From Betaproteobacteria bacterium (lineage in GTDB: Bacteria; Pseudomonadota; Gammaproteobacteria; Burkholderiales; Casimicrobiaceae), in assembly GCA_005881895.1 (NCBI GenBank), contig VBCG01000147.1, positions 580 through 36,549 of the forward strand: a stretch of 35,970 nucleotides of DNA, written 5' to 3'. The notes beneath the pieces are model-generated. The model worked only from the letters and a program-made list of their open reading frames with translations. It did no database searches and was not told the origin of the DNA. The translations under genes and the position numbers were made by a program. This document shows, piece by piece, positions 1 through 7,457 of this stretch (its first letter is position 1; the number at the start of each line of letters is the position of its first letter).

Positions 1-135
1 CAACCGCGCGGAGTGCGGATGCGAAGCATTGCACGATCGATCGCGTGCTGCAATGGAAAAAGGCGAGCGAATCTGTGCAGTACACTACATATTGGCGGCC
101 GTTTTACGGCGCGCCGGTTCCGAGGAGAGATTTCG

Positions 136-675
136 TTGAAGCTGATTGTCGCCGTGCTCGTGACCGTTATATTCATCGCGGGGTGCAGCTCCACGTCGTC
201 GATCTTTTCTTCGAAGCGCGAAACGGAGGCGGCGCCCGGTCCTTCCCCCGGTCTCGTCGCATCGCTTCGCGGCCTCGGTGCGGCGGTCACCGGCAAAGTT
301 CGCGTGATTGACCGTGGCGACGGCATCACGTTGCTGATATCCGCGATCAACATGCCGATCGGCGAATATCGCGTTGCATTTCATCAGAACGGAAACTGCT
401 CGTCGCCCAACGGATTCTCGGCCGGACCCGCATGGGCGCCGGCCGGCCTTTCGCCCACCACGCTGATCCCGTCGTTCATGACCGCCGGGAGCCGCGATGG
501 CAACGCCGAAACGTCGGCTTACATCAAGGGCGTCCATACGGTTGGCGAAAACGGACTCGCCGGCCGCAGCGTCATCCTGTATGCCGGTTCGACGATCCCG
601 GAGATCCGGCCCGGAGAGCCAACCAGCGCGTTCGCATGCGGCGTCTTCGAGCCAGTGCAACCGTTCCGGTTTTGA
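136..675 (+). CDS. Cu/Zn-superoxide-dismutase-like lipoprotein, metal ligands lost
   Basis: I chose the TTG at 136 because a good Shine-Dalgarno (gaggaga, about 122-130) precedes it and it directly starts a lipoprotein signal: a hydrophobic stretch ending in IAGC, with the lipidated Cys at residue 17 of 179. The body resembles the periplasmic SodC fold: an FHQNGNC segment where SodC has FHxHxxGxC, and a terminal ACGVF containing the second Cys (168) of the conserved disulfide with Cys88. Only one of the usual His ligands (His83) is visible. The positions corresponding to the first HxH His, the bridging GGH His, the zinc-loop His pair and the late copper His appear as other residues (for example ILYAGS in place of MVHVGG). 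Dismutase activity is therefore unlikely; a structural or binding role in the envelope is inference. fabI follows after 9 bases. Confidence 0.75.
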   Translation: MKLIVAVLVTVIFIAGCSSTSSIFSSKRETEAAPGPSPGLVASLRGLGAAVTGKVRVIDRGDGITLLISAINMPIGEYRVAFHQNGNCSSPNGFSAGPAWAPAGLSPTTLIPSFMTAGSRDGNAETSAYIKGVHTVGENGLAGRSVILYAGSTIPEIRPGEPTSAFACGVFEPVQPFRF

Positions 676-684
676 TCGACCGCG

Positions 685-1473
685 ATGGCGCTTCTCGCTG
701 ACAAGAAGATTCTCGTCACCGGCGTGCTGTCGAATCGCTCGATCGCTTACGGCGTTGCGAAAGCGTGCGCACGCGAGGGCGCGACGCTGGCGTTCACATA
801 CGTCAATGACGATTTGAAGGACCGCGTTGCGAAGATCGTCGCCGAATTCGGCGCATGTCCGCTGCTGCGCTGCGACGTCGCCTCCGACGATCAGATCGGC
901 GCGCTGTTCGAGACGCTGAAAAGCGAATGGGGCGCGCTCGACGGCATGCTGCATGCGATCGCGTTTGCGCCGCGCGAATCGCTGGCGGGGGATTTTCTCG
1001 CCGGAATGAGTCGCGAGGCGTTCAGGACCGCGCACGACATTTCGAGCTACAGCTTCGCGGCGCTCGCCAAAGCCGCGCGCCCGTTGCTCGAGGGCCGCAA
1101 TGCGTCGTTGTTGACGCTCACCTACCTCGGCGCGGTCCGCTCGCTCGCCAATTACAATGTTATGGGATTGGCGAAAGCGAGTCTCGAGGCCAATGTCCGC
1201 TATCTCGCCTCGACCCTTGGCCCGGAAGGCACACGCGTCAATGCAATCTCCGCTGGCCCGATCAAAACGCTCGCCGCCGCGGGTATCGGCGGCTTCTCCA
1301 AGATCCTGCATTTCGTCGAAAAGAACGCGCCGCTTCGGCGCAACGTCACGATCGACGACGTCGGCAACGTCGCCGCGTTTTATTTCTCGGATTTGTCGAG
1401 CGCGATCACCGGCGAGATCACATACGTCGATTGCGGCTTCTCGACGGTCGCGGCCGGTTTCGCGGACGAATGA
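685..1473 (+). CDS. fabI: Enoyl-[acyl-carrier-protein] reductase (NADH), FabI
   Basis: FabI reduces trans-2-enoyl-ACP in the last step of each cycle of type II fatty acid synthesis in the cytosol. The 262-residue protein has the normal family length. It begins with the cofactor-binding strand and the FabI-type glycine pattern VTGVLSNRSIAYG (residues 11-23). The catalytic set Tyr147, Tyr157 and Lys164 (TYLGAVRSLANYNVMGLAK region) matches the FabI spacing Tyr-x9-Tyr-x6-Lys. The end, ITYVDCGFS, is typical. It starts 9 bases after the SOD-like lipoprotein and its stop lies 16 bases before the next gene, so the three may be cotranscribed. Triclosan-type inhibitors target this enzyme family; nothing here indicates resistance. 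Confidence 0.96.
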   Translation: MALLADKKILVTGVLSNRSIAYGVAKACAREGATLAFTYVNDDLKDRVAKIVAEFGACPLLRCDVASDDQIGALFETLKSEWGALDGMLHAIAFAPRESLAGDFLAGMSREAFRTAHDISSYSFAALAKAARPLLEGRNASLLTLTYLGAVRSLANYNVMGLAKASLEANVRYLASTLGPEGTRVNAISAGPIKTLAAAGIGGFSKILHFVEKNAPLRRNVTIDDVGNVAAFYFSDLSSAITGEITYVDCGFSTVAAGFADE

Positions 1474-1489
1474 TCCGCGGGTTGCATTC

Positions 1490-3112
1490 GTGTCCGCCCC
1501 CGAATTCGATGTTGTCGTCATCGGCGGCGGTCACAACGGGCTGGTCTGCGCAGCGTATCTAGCGGCTGCCGGCGCGTCGGTATGCGTTATCGAGCGGCGT
1601 CACGTCGTGGGCGGCGCCGCTGTCACCGAGGAATTTCACCCCGGTTTTCGGAATTCGACGGCGAGCTACACGGTGAGCTTGCTCGACCCGGACGTGATCC
1701 GCGATTTGCGGCTTGCGCAACATGGTCTGACGATCATCGAGCGGCCCTTCGCGAATTTTCTTCCGCTCGCCCAGGACCGTTATCTAAAAGTCGGCGGCGG
1801 TTTGGCCGCGACGCAGGCGGAAGTCGCGAAATTTTCCGCGCGTGATGCCGAACGGTTGCCGCAGTATTACGCGATGCTCGATCGCGCGTCAGCGATTCTG
1901 CGCGAGTTGCTGCGGCAAACGCCGCCCAATATCGGAGAGCGCGGTCGGCAGGACTTCGGCGCACTCTTCGACGCCTGGAAAGTCGGCCGGCGGTTTCGCA
2001 CCCTCGATCTCGGTGAACGGCGAGACTTGCTCGAGCTGATGACGAAGAGCGCGGGCGATGTGCTCGACCGCTGGTTCGAATCGGCGCCGATCAAGGCGGC
2101 TTTCGGCTTCGATTCGATCGTCGGCAATTTCGCGAGTCCCTATCAGCCCGGATCTGCCTACGTGCTGCTCCATCACGTGTTCGGCGAAGTGAACGGCAAG
2201 CGCGGGCAATGGGGGCACGCGCTCGGCGGCATGGGTGCGATCACCCAAGCGATGGCGAGGGAATGTGCATCGCGCGGCGTCGATATCCGGATAGGCGTCG
2301 GTGTGAAGCAGGTGGTCATCGAGCGCGGCCGTGCGTGCGGTGTCGAGGTCGAGCGCGGCGACGGCATCCGCGCGAAACGCGTCGTCGCCAACGTCAATCC
2401 AAAGCTTCTGTTCGAGCAATTGGTACCGGCTGAGCACGTCGATGCGGACTTCCGCGCACGCATCGCTTCGTACCGGTGCGGTTCGGGAACGTTCCGGATG
2501 AATGTCGCGCTCTCCGAGCTACCGGATTTCTCGGCGCTGCCTGGGCGGGTTCCGCAACCGCATCATGAGAGCGGCATCATCATCGGCCCTTCGCTTCGCT
2601 ACATGGAGCAGGCGTATTTCGACGCACGCACCGAGGGCTGGTCCCGCGCGCCGATCGTCGAAATGCTGATTCCCTCCGTTGTCGATCCTTCGCTTGCCCC
2701 GGCGGGGAAGCATGTCGCGAGCTTGTTCTGCCAGCACGTCCATCCGCATATTGCGGACGTCCATCCCGGAGCCACATGGGACGATTTCCGCGAGCGTGTC
2801 GCGGACTTGATGATTCAAACGGTGGACCGTGTCGCGCCGAACTTCAAAGCCGCCGTGATCGGCCGTCGCGCGCTGACGCCCCTCGACCTCGAGCGCGAAT
2901 TCGGCTTGATTGGCGGCGACATCTTTCATGGCGCGCTCTCGCTCGACCAGCTCTTTTTCGCGCGTCCCGTTCTCGGCAACGCGAACTATCGGATGCCGGT
3001 ACGCGGACTTTACTTGTGCGGATCCGGTGCGCATCCCGGCGGCGGCGTCACCGGATTGCCGGGCCGCAATGCCGCGCGCGAGATCGTGCGCGACATCAAG
3101 CGCGGTCGATGA
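1490..3112 (+). CDS. FAD-dependent oxidoreductase, phytoene desaturase / PYROXD2-like
   Basis: This is a 540-residue flavoprotein. An N-terminal dinucleotide-binding motif (VVVIGGGHNGLV, residues 8-19) is followed by an acidic end of the second strand (VIERR). The segment HALGGMGAITQAMA is typical of amine oxidase/phytoene-desaturase-like enzymes, and the C-terminal FAD contact GLYLCGSGAHPGGGVTGLPGRN is characteristic of the PYROXD2/carotenoid-desaturase-like branch. I chose the GTG at 1490 because it lies just ahead of the Rossmann motif; longer frames run back into fabI. No carotenoid genes are nearby, so the substrate is unknown. The gene ends at 3112, with about 100 bases of quiet sequence before the next gene on the other strand. 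Confidence 0.85.
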   Translation: MSAPEFDVVVIGGGHNGLVCAAYLAAAGASVCVIERRHVVGGAAVTEEFHPGFRNSTASYTVSLLDPDVIRDLRLAQHGLTIIERPFANFLPLAQDRYLKVGGGLAATQAEVAKFSARDAERLPQYYAMLDRASAILRELLRQTPPNIGERGRQDFGALFDAWKVGRRFRTLDLGERRDLLELMTKSAGDVLDRWFESAPIKAAFGFDSIVGNFASPYQPGSAYVLLHHVFGEVNGKRGQWGHALGGMGAITQAMARECASRGVDIRIGVGVKQVVIERGRACGVEVERGDGIRAKRVVANVNPKLLFEQLVPAEHVDADFRARIASYRCGSGTFRMNVALSELPDFSALPGRVPQPHHESGIIIGPSLRYMEQAYFDARTEGWSRAPIVEMLIPSVVDPSLAPAGKHVASLFCQHVHPHIADVHPGATWDDFRERVADLMIQTVDRVAPNFKAAVIGRRALTPLDLEREFGLIGGDIFHGALSLDQLFFARPVLGNANYRMPVRGLYLCGSGAHPGGGVTGLPGRNAAREIVRDIKRGR

Positions 3113-3215
3113 TCTGTCCTGATCGGGATTCGACCTGCTACACAACGTCCGATAAAACTGAATTGCATTTCCATTCAACTGATCATTGCGTGTCGCGCAT
3201 GGCGCACGATGATCA

Positions 3216-4196
3216 TCATTCAATCACCTCTTCGGCCCGCAACAAAAGCGACTGCGGCATAGTTAGCCCGAGCGCTCTCGCGGTCTTCAAATTGATTGTC
3301 AGCTCGAACCTTGAGGGCTGTTCGACTGGCAGGTCGGCGGGCACAGCTCCGCGGAGAATCTTGTCGACGTAGGTCGCGGCCCGCCGGTAGAGATCCTCCA
3401 GTTTCGGCCCGTAGCTCATCAGGAGTCCAGCTTCTGCATACTGGTTCGCGTTGGAGATCGTCGGAAGGTGATATTTGATCGCCGATTCCGCAATCGACTC
3501 CTTGAGCAAGTAAGTCAATGGGCTGACGACGACCAAGAGCACTCCGACCCGCTTGCTAATCAGCATTGAGAACGCGCCGTCCAAGTCGCCCGGATTCTGC
3601 ATGTCGGCGACTTCAAGCGCGATACCGAGTTTTCGCGACGCTGCGTCGAGCTCTACGAATTCGACCTGGGTCTTTACTTGCCCGAGCACCCCAACCCGCG
3701 AGAGCTTAGGGACGATCTCCTTCAAAATGGTGAGGTACTTGCTCCAGAGATCCTGGCTCGCGTCAGCGCTCAAGCCAGTGACGTTGCCGCCGGGCCGCGC
3801 CAGACTCGTGACGAACCCGGCTTGCACGGGATCCGCCGTGAAGACCATAACAATAGGTATCGTTTTGGTTGCTTGCCGGGCGGCCGCGACGTGAATGCTG
3901 GAACCGGTGACGATCACATCCACCCGGAGGCGTACCAGCTCAGCGGCAATTTCCGGCAGCCGGTCCATGTGGCCGTCCGCGTACCGTCGCTCGAAAATGA
4001 CGTCGCGTCCTTCGACGTACCCGAGATCGCGCAGCCCTTTGCTGAACGCGCCGAATAGCGACGCCACGGACTCGCCTGAAGCGCCCAGGAAAAAGCCGAT
4101 CCGATAGACCTTCGCGGCAGGCTGGGCCTCCGCGACAGACCGCGCGACGATGAGGCCGCCCGCGAAAGCGCGGACGAACCTCCGCCTATCCATCAT
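3216..4196 (-). CDS. ABC-type substrate-binding protein (ABC_sub_bind family), orphan
   Basis: This 326-residue exported protein has a short basic N-terminus with a Tat-like RRRF sequence and a hydrophobic stretch ending near AEAQP. The mature part follows the ABC_sub_bind family order: YRIGFF, a LRDLGYVEGRDVIFERRYADG segment, PGGNVTGLS, and the closing GLTMPQSLLLRAEEVIE. The family binds small solutes in the periplasm for uptake, but the ligand cannot be read from sequence. No permease or ATPase gene is adjacent, so this is an orphan component. ATG codons at 4196 and 4193 are both possible; the second has better spacing from the Shine-Dalgarno agggga. The gene and its flanks look more AT-rich than the neighbours, which may hint at acquisition. 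Confidence 0.85.
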   Translation of the reverse strand: MMDRRRFVRAFAGGLIVARSVAEAQPAAKVYRIGFFLGASGESVASLFGAFSKGLRDLGYVEGRDVIFERRYADGHMDRLPEIAAELVRLRVDVIVTGSSIHVAAARQATKTIPIVMVFTADPVQAGFVTSLARPGGNVTGLSADASQDLWSKYLTILKEIVPKLSRVGVLGQVKTQVEFVELDAASRKLGIALEVADMQNPGDLDGAFSMLISKRVGVLLVVVSPLTYLLKESIAESAIKYHLPTISNANQYAEAGLLMSYGPKLEDLYRRAATYVDKILRGAVPADLPVEQPSRFELTINLKTARALGLTMPQSLLLRAEEVIE

Positions 4197-4348
4197 TCAA
4201 TCCCCTATTGACGCACGGAAATCCGGCCATACTACGCTGTCCATGGGTGTGTCCGTCCACACCAACGCGTGACTGGTCTTGACCGATCTCGGCCGGTCCA
4301 AGCGCGATCTAACCCGCCGTCAGATCAAATCTCGGTTGCTACACGAGA
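4197..4348. other. Intergenic stretch between brkB-like and ABC substrate-binding genes
   Basis: These 152 bases lie between two minus-strand genes. The only structure noticed is a 6-bp hairpin with a 6-base loop at 4246-4263 (ggtgtg/cacacc). No good -35/-10 pair and no T-tract are visible, so neither a promoter nor a terminator is claimed. Confidence 0.4.
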
Positions 4349-5248
4349 TCACCTGTTCTTGTCGCGTTCTGCCTGCCGTTGCCGTGCATGAACGGCCGTG
4401 AATTCCGCGCCGAGGAGGAAGATTTGCGCGGAGTAGTAGAGCCAGAGCAGCAGCGCAATCAGCGTGCCGGCTGCGCCATAGGCCGACGCGATCGCGCTTC
4501 GTCCCAGGTAGAACCCGATGGCAATTCGCCCGATGCTGAAGAGGATAGCGGTCGCCAAAGCGCCGAACCAGACGTCGCGCCACGCGATGGGCGCGTTAGG
4601 TAGCCATTTGTACAAAATCGCAAAAAGCACCGTGACGATTGCGAGTGAGAACAGAAAGTTCGCGACCTTGAGCAGTCGCAAGGCGGCATCGGGAAAATAC
4701 GGCGTCAAGTAATCGCCAAACGCTGTGACTGCGCCACTCAGCAGTTGGGTCACGAGCAGGATGAAACCGATTGCCAGAATGATCAGGAACGATAGTAGCC
4801 GCGCCCGCAGCATCGTGACGACGCCGCTTCTCGCTGGCGCCTTCCAGATGTAATCGAGATCGTCCTGGAGCTCCACCAGAACGGTCGTGGCACCGACCAG
4901 CAACGTGACGAGGCCTACCACAGTGGCGAACAAGCCTGTCGCCGGTTCTTTCGCGGCCTTCAACAACTCCTGAATGGCCTCGGCGGCCGCCGGACCGACG
5001 ATGCCGCTCAATTCCTCGACGACCGCGCCGCGCGCGGCGTCTGCGCCGAACACCGCCGCCGCAATCGCAATGACGATCATCAATAGCGGGGCGAGCGAGA
5101 AGGCGCAGTAGAAAGCGAGAGCGGCGCCCATCGTGGGCGCGCGATCGTCGAGCCACGCCGCAACCGATTGCTTGGCGAGGTCGAGATAGCGATGAAAAAA
5201 GCTCGGGGCCGGTCGGCTGGGCCGATTCGATCCCGATCTCGTATCCAT
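4349..5248 (-). CDS. YihY/BrkB family inner-membrane protein
   Basis: This 299-residue polytopic membrane protein of the BrkB/YihY family (once called RNase BN in error) has about six membrane segments. Family hallmarks visible are TMGAALAFYCAFSLAPLL near residue 40, the WKAPARSG turn after the loop, LYKWLPN, and the terminal IALLLWLYYSAQIFLLGAEFTA. The molecular function of the family is unsettled. The first ATG (5248) lies immediately after the 3' end of the RNase P RNA gene; no ATG, GTG or TTG occurs in frame before Met40, so this start is the likely one. Its ribosome-binding region would then fall inside the RNA's terminal helix, which is unusual. The C-terminus is charged. Confidence 0.88.
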   Translation of the reverse strand: MDTRSGSNRPSRPAPSFFHRYLDLAKQSVAAWLDDRAPTMGAALAFYCAFSLAPLLMIVIAIAAAVFGADAARGAVVEELSGIVGPAAAEAIQELLKAAKEPATGLFATVVGLVTLLVGATTVLVELQDDLDYIWKAPARSGVVTMLRARLLSFLIILAIGFILLVTQLLSGAVTAFGDYLTPYFPDAALRLLKVANFLFSLAIVTVLFAILYKWLPNAPIAWRDVWFGALATAILFSIGRIAIGFYLGRSAIASAYGAAGTLIALLLWLYYSAQIFLLGAEFTAVHARQRQAERDKNR

Positions 5249-5608
5249 TCGAAGCCAACCGATAAGCCGGGTTCTGTTACGGCGAACCCCATGAGGTTCG
5301 CTATGACCGTCATTCCTCTAGGCGCGCCGTTGCCGACGCACTCGAGCCACCTACCCGCGGACGTTACGCGAGCAGCGTCGATGTCCGCCTACTTGGTGTT
5401 GCTCCGGATGGAGGTTGCCGCGTTTCACCCGCTTCAGTTTGACCGGAAGCGACTCGTCTCTGTGGCCCTGTTCCTCGCCTTCGCGCGCCGCGCGAGCGGC
5501 GGCTTATAGCGTCCGGGAGTTACCCGGCATCCTGCTCTGTGGAGCCCGGACTTTCCTCTCCCCCCTCGGTTTGCACGTCAGGAGCAGCGACGGTCTGGCT
5601 GACTTCGA
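5249..5608 (-). ncRNA. rnpB: RNase P RNA (type A)
   Basis: This is the catalytic RNA that trims the 5' leaders of precursor tRNAs. The universally conserved gaggaaagtccgggctcc block, read on the minus strand, is at 5558-5541. The conserved 3' block acagaacccggcttatcgg is at 5277-5259. The two ends pair perfectly in helix P1 (gaagtcagcc with ggttggcttc), and two further pairs extend it, giving 12 bp and a gene of about 360 bases. Internal conserved pieces such as agaggaatgac (P15-P17 side) are also present. It lies between pyrC and the brkB-like gene on the same strand, and no terminator hairpin with a T-tract separates it from the latter. Confidence 0.96.
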
Positions 5609-5614
5609 GGCGAT

Positions 5615-5623
5615 AGGATAGCA
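5615..5623 (-). promoter_or_regulatory. Candidate extended -10 promoter for rnpB
   Basis: On the minus strand TGCTATCCT forms an extended -10 element (TGn plus TATCCT). It is followed by six bases before the predicted first base of the RNA at about 5608, the correct distance for a start at the P1 helix. No convincing -35 is seen. The site lies immediately after the pyrC stop codon. Position, rather than sequence strength, is the main support. Confidence 0.45.
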
Positions 5624-5624
5624 C

Positions 5625-6680
5625 TCACGTTGGTGGGACACCGACGCGCCACCGGATCGTTTCACCTGCGCGTAGCGGCACGATAGCGTCCCCATCGATT
5701 GCGTACTGCGACGGCACCGTCCATACCGACCGCTCCAGTGTCACCGTGTCGTTATTTCGCGGCAATCCGTAGAACGCAGCGCCGTGCACGCTGGCAAAGC
5801 CTTCGAGGCGGGCCAGCGCGCCGGCTTTTTCGAACACTTCAGCATAGAGCTCCAGCGCGAAAGGCGCCGTGTAACAGCCGGCGCCGCAGAGCGAGGATTC
5901 CTTGACGTGCTTCGCATGCGGCGCGGAATCGGTGCCCAGAAAAAACTTCGCGCTGCCGGAGGTGGCTGCGGCGACGAGCGCCCGCCGGTGCGCCTCCCGC
6001 TTGAGAATGGGAAGACAGTAGTAATGGGGGCGAAGCCCGCCTGCAAATAGGGCGTTGCGGGAATATTTGAGATGTTGCGGCGTAATCGTCGCGGCGACGT
6101 TGGCCGGCGCGTCCTGAACGAACGCAACGCCTTCGGCGGTCGTAACGTGCTCGAGCACGATACGCAACTCCGGAAAATCGCGGACGATTTGCGTCAAATG
6201 CCGGTCAATAAAAACCCGCTCGCGATCGAAGATATCGACGTCCGGATCGGTCACTTCGCCGTGCAGCGATAACACGACGCCATTTCTCTCTATTGCCGCC
6301 AATGCCGGATAAGCGTTTGACAGCGCGGTGACGCCGGCGTCGGAATGCGTCGTCGCGCCTGCAGGGTAGTACTTGATCGCGTGAACGACGCCGGAGGCGC
6401 GCGCGTCGGCGATCTCAGCGGCCGTCGTCTGGTCCGTCAAGTAGAGCGTCATCAACGGCTCGAACCGGGTCCCGTTGGGCAGAGCGGCAAGAATTCGCTC
6501 GCGATAGGCTTTGGCTGCCGCCGTTGTCGTGACCGGCGGTCGCAGGTTGGGCATGACGATTGCTCTAGCGAATACGCGCGCGGTCGCAGCAGTGACCGCG
6601 CCGAGCATCGGCCCGTCACGCAAATGCACGTGCCAATCGTCAGGACGGACGAGTACGAGCCGATCGGTGGAAGCGGTCAT
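5625..6680 (-). CDS. pyrC: Dihydroorotase, class II (PyrC)
   Basis: PyrC catalyses the reversible cyclisation of carbamoyl-aspartate to dihydroorotate in pyrimidine synthesis. The 351-residue length matches class II homodimeric enzymes. Metal ligands are visible in order: His17 and His19 in DWHVHLRDG, the carboxylated Lys103 in AIKYYPAGATTHSD, a His in SLHGEV, a His in LEHVTT, and the Asp in LGTDSAPH. The ATG at 6680 is the natural start. It diverges from dksA across a 208-base region with overlapping candidate promoters, and is followed by rnpB after 16 bases. Confidence 0.96.
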   Translation of the reverse strand: MTASTDRLVLVRPDDWHVHLRDGPMLGAVTAATARVFARAIVMPNLRPPVTTTAAAKAYRERILAALPNGTRFEPLMTLYLTDQTTAAEIADARASGVVHAIKYYPAGATTHSDAGVTALSNAYPALAAIERNGVVLSLHGEVTDPDVDIFDRERVFIDRHLTQIVRDFPELRIVLEHVTTAEGVAFVQDAPANVAATITPQHLKYSRNALFAGGLRPHYYCLPILKREAHRRALVAAATSGSAKFFLGTDSAPHAKHVKESSLCGAGCYTAPFALELYAEVFEKAGALARLEGFASVHGAAFYGLPRNNDTVTLERSVWTVPSQYAIDGDAIVPLRAGETIRWRVGVPPT

Positions 6681-6742
6681 CGGGCGTGCCGTCGTAGCCG
6701 AGCGCGCGATGGAAGGATTAGCTTGCGACGCCTAGGGCGGGC

Positions 6743-6748
6743 TATAAT
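6743..6748 (+). promoter_or_regulatory. Candidate -10 box for dksA
   Basis: A perfect TATAAT lies about 140 bases upstream of the dksA start. The -35 region at the right distance (about 6720-6725, agcttg) is poor, so strength or start is uncertain. The box overlaps the opposite-facing TATTAT assigned to pyrC. Confidence 0.4.
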
Positions 6749-6771
6749 AACCAATTTTTCGCGGGTACCAA
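6744..6771 (-). promoter_or_regulatory. Candidate sigma-70 promoter for pyrC
   Basis: On the minus strand TTGGTA (6771-6766) and TATTAT (6749-6744) are separated by 16 bases, a reasonable vegetative promoter facing pyrC. The -10 overlaps the forward TATAAT at 6743-6748, so transcription toward pyrC and dksA would compete for the same site. Confidence 0.45.
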
Positions 6772-6811
6772 CACATCGCCGCCCGAGTTGATAACTGAGT
6801 GATAAGTAAAG

Positions 6812-6842
6812 TGAGGCGAGCTTGGTTGAATTGAGGCGAGCT
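6812..6842 (+). repeat. Two direct copies of an 11-base motif in the dksA leader
   Basis: The motif tgaggcgagct occurs at 6812-6822 and again at 6832-6842, exactly 20 bases apart (about two helical turns), between the candidate promoter and the dksA start. Same-face spacing could suit a dimeric regulator. A chance or slippage origin is possible. Confidence 0.5.
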
Positions 6843-6888
6843 AAAGCCCACTTAGCGACCTAACAAACCGTGCAGGGATGATCGAAGT

Positions 6889-7335
6889 ATGGCTGCAAAA
6901 TCTGCAATCGCCGTGAAGAAGCCCCGGGAACTCACGGAAGAAGAAATTCTCAAGGCCCCGGATAAAGATTACATGAATGAAGCGCAGCTTGCGTTCTTCA
7001 AGAAGAAGCTGCTCGAGATTCGCGACCAGATTCTACGCAACGCCGACGACACCGGCGAGCATCTGCGCGAGAACGAGATCACAACGGACCCGTCGGATCG
7101 CGCCACCCTCGAGGAAGAGTACACGCTCGAGCTGCGCACGCGCGACCGCGAACGGAAGCTGTTGAAGAAGGTCGAGAAATCGCTGCGAATGATCGAGGAT
7201 GGCTCGTATGGTTACTGCGAGGAAACGGGCGAACCTATCGGTGTGCCGCGCCTGATCGCGCGGCCGATGACGACGCTGTCGATCGAGGCGCAGGAACGCC
7301 GCGAGCGCGTCCAGAAGCTCTACGGCGACGACTAA
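6889..7335 (+). CDS. dksA: RNA polymerase-binding transcription factor DksA, zinc-site-poor type
   Basis: DksA binds in the secondary channel of RNA polymerase and, with ppGpp, controls rRNA and amino-acid promoters. The 148-residue protein has the coiled-coil pair (about residues 33-105) with the tip motif D67-x-x-D70-x-A72 (DPSDRA), followed by the C4-type globular region. In that region only Cys110 remains: the other three zinc positions read Thr113, Ser131 and Ala134 (YGYCEETG and TTLSIEAQ). This is the pattern of zinc-independent DksA proteins known in alpha- and some betaproteobacteria. It is a single gene, preceded by a long leader with direct repeats and followed by a palindromic element. 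Confidence 0.95.
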   Translation: MAAKSAIAVKKPRELTEEEILKAPDKDYMNEAQLAFFKKKLLEIRDQILRNADDTGEHLRENEITTDPSDRATLEEEYTLELRTRDRERKLLKKVEKSLRMIEDGSYGYCEETGEPIGVPRLIARPMTTLSIEAQERRERVQKLYGDD

Positions 7336-7349
7336 CTCGGTTCAGCTGT

Positions 7350-7453
7350 TGCTGCACGAGCGGCGAAGGGCCGCTCCCGAGCTGCTCGTGGAAACCTAAC
7401 CGGCGCAAAGTATCGTGGGAGCGGCCTTGGCCGCGACCGAAACTTTGCGCCGA
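7350..7453. repeat. REP/BIME-like pair of inverted palindromic units
   Basis: Two related palindromic units face each other between the convergent ends of dksA and the PuuD-like gene. The right unit holds the core gtgggagcggccttggccgc (from 7415), enclosed by an 11-bp inverted repeat cggcgcaaagt (7401-7411) / actttgcgccg (7442-7452). The left unit, read in reverse, carries gggagcggcccttcgccgctc, with its own stem gagcggc (7358-7364) / gccgctc (7370-7376) and an outer cacgag (7355-7360) / ctcgtg (7385-7390). The core resembles Pseudomonas-type REP sequences. It may also work as a bidirectional terminator, though no T-tract is present. Confidence 0.7.
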
Positions 7454-7457
7454 TACC

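Noticed and set aside
85-1521. Long minus-strand frame (478 codons) over the SOD-like gene and fabI
   Set aside because: Arg/Asp/Ala-rich shadow with no recognisable domain; it lies opposite fabI, which is clearly coding on the plus strand.
4246-4263. Hairpin ggtgtg/cacacc as a terminator or operator
   Set aside because: Only six pairs, no T-tract and no second copy; too weak to assign a role.
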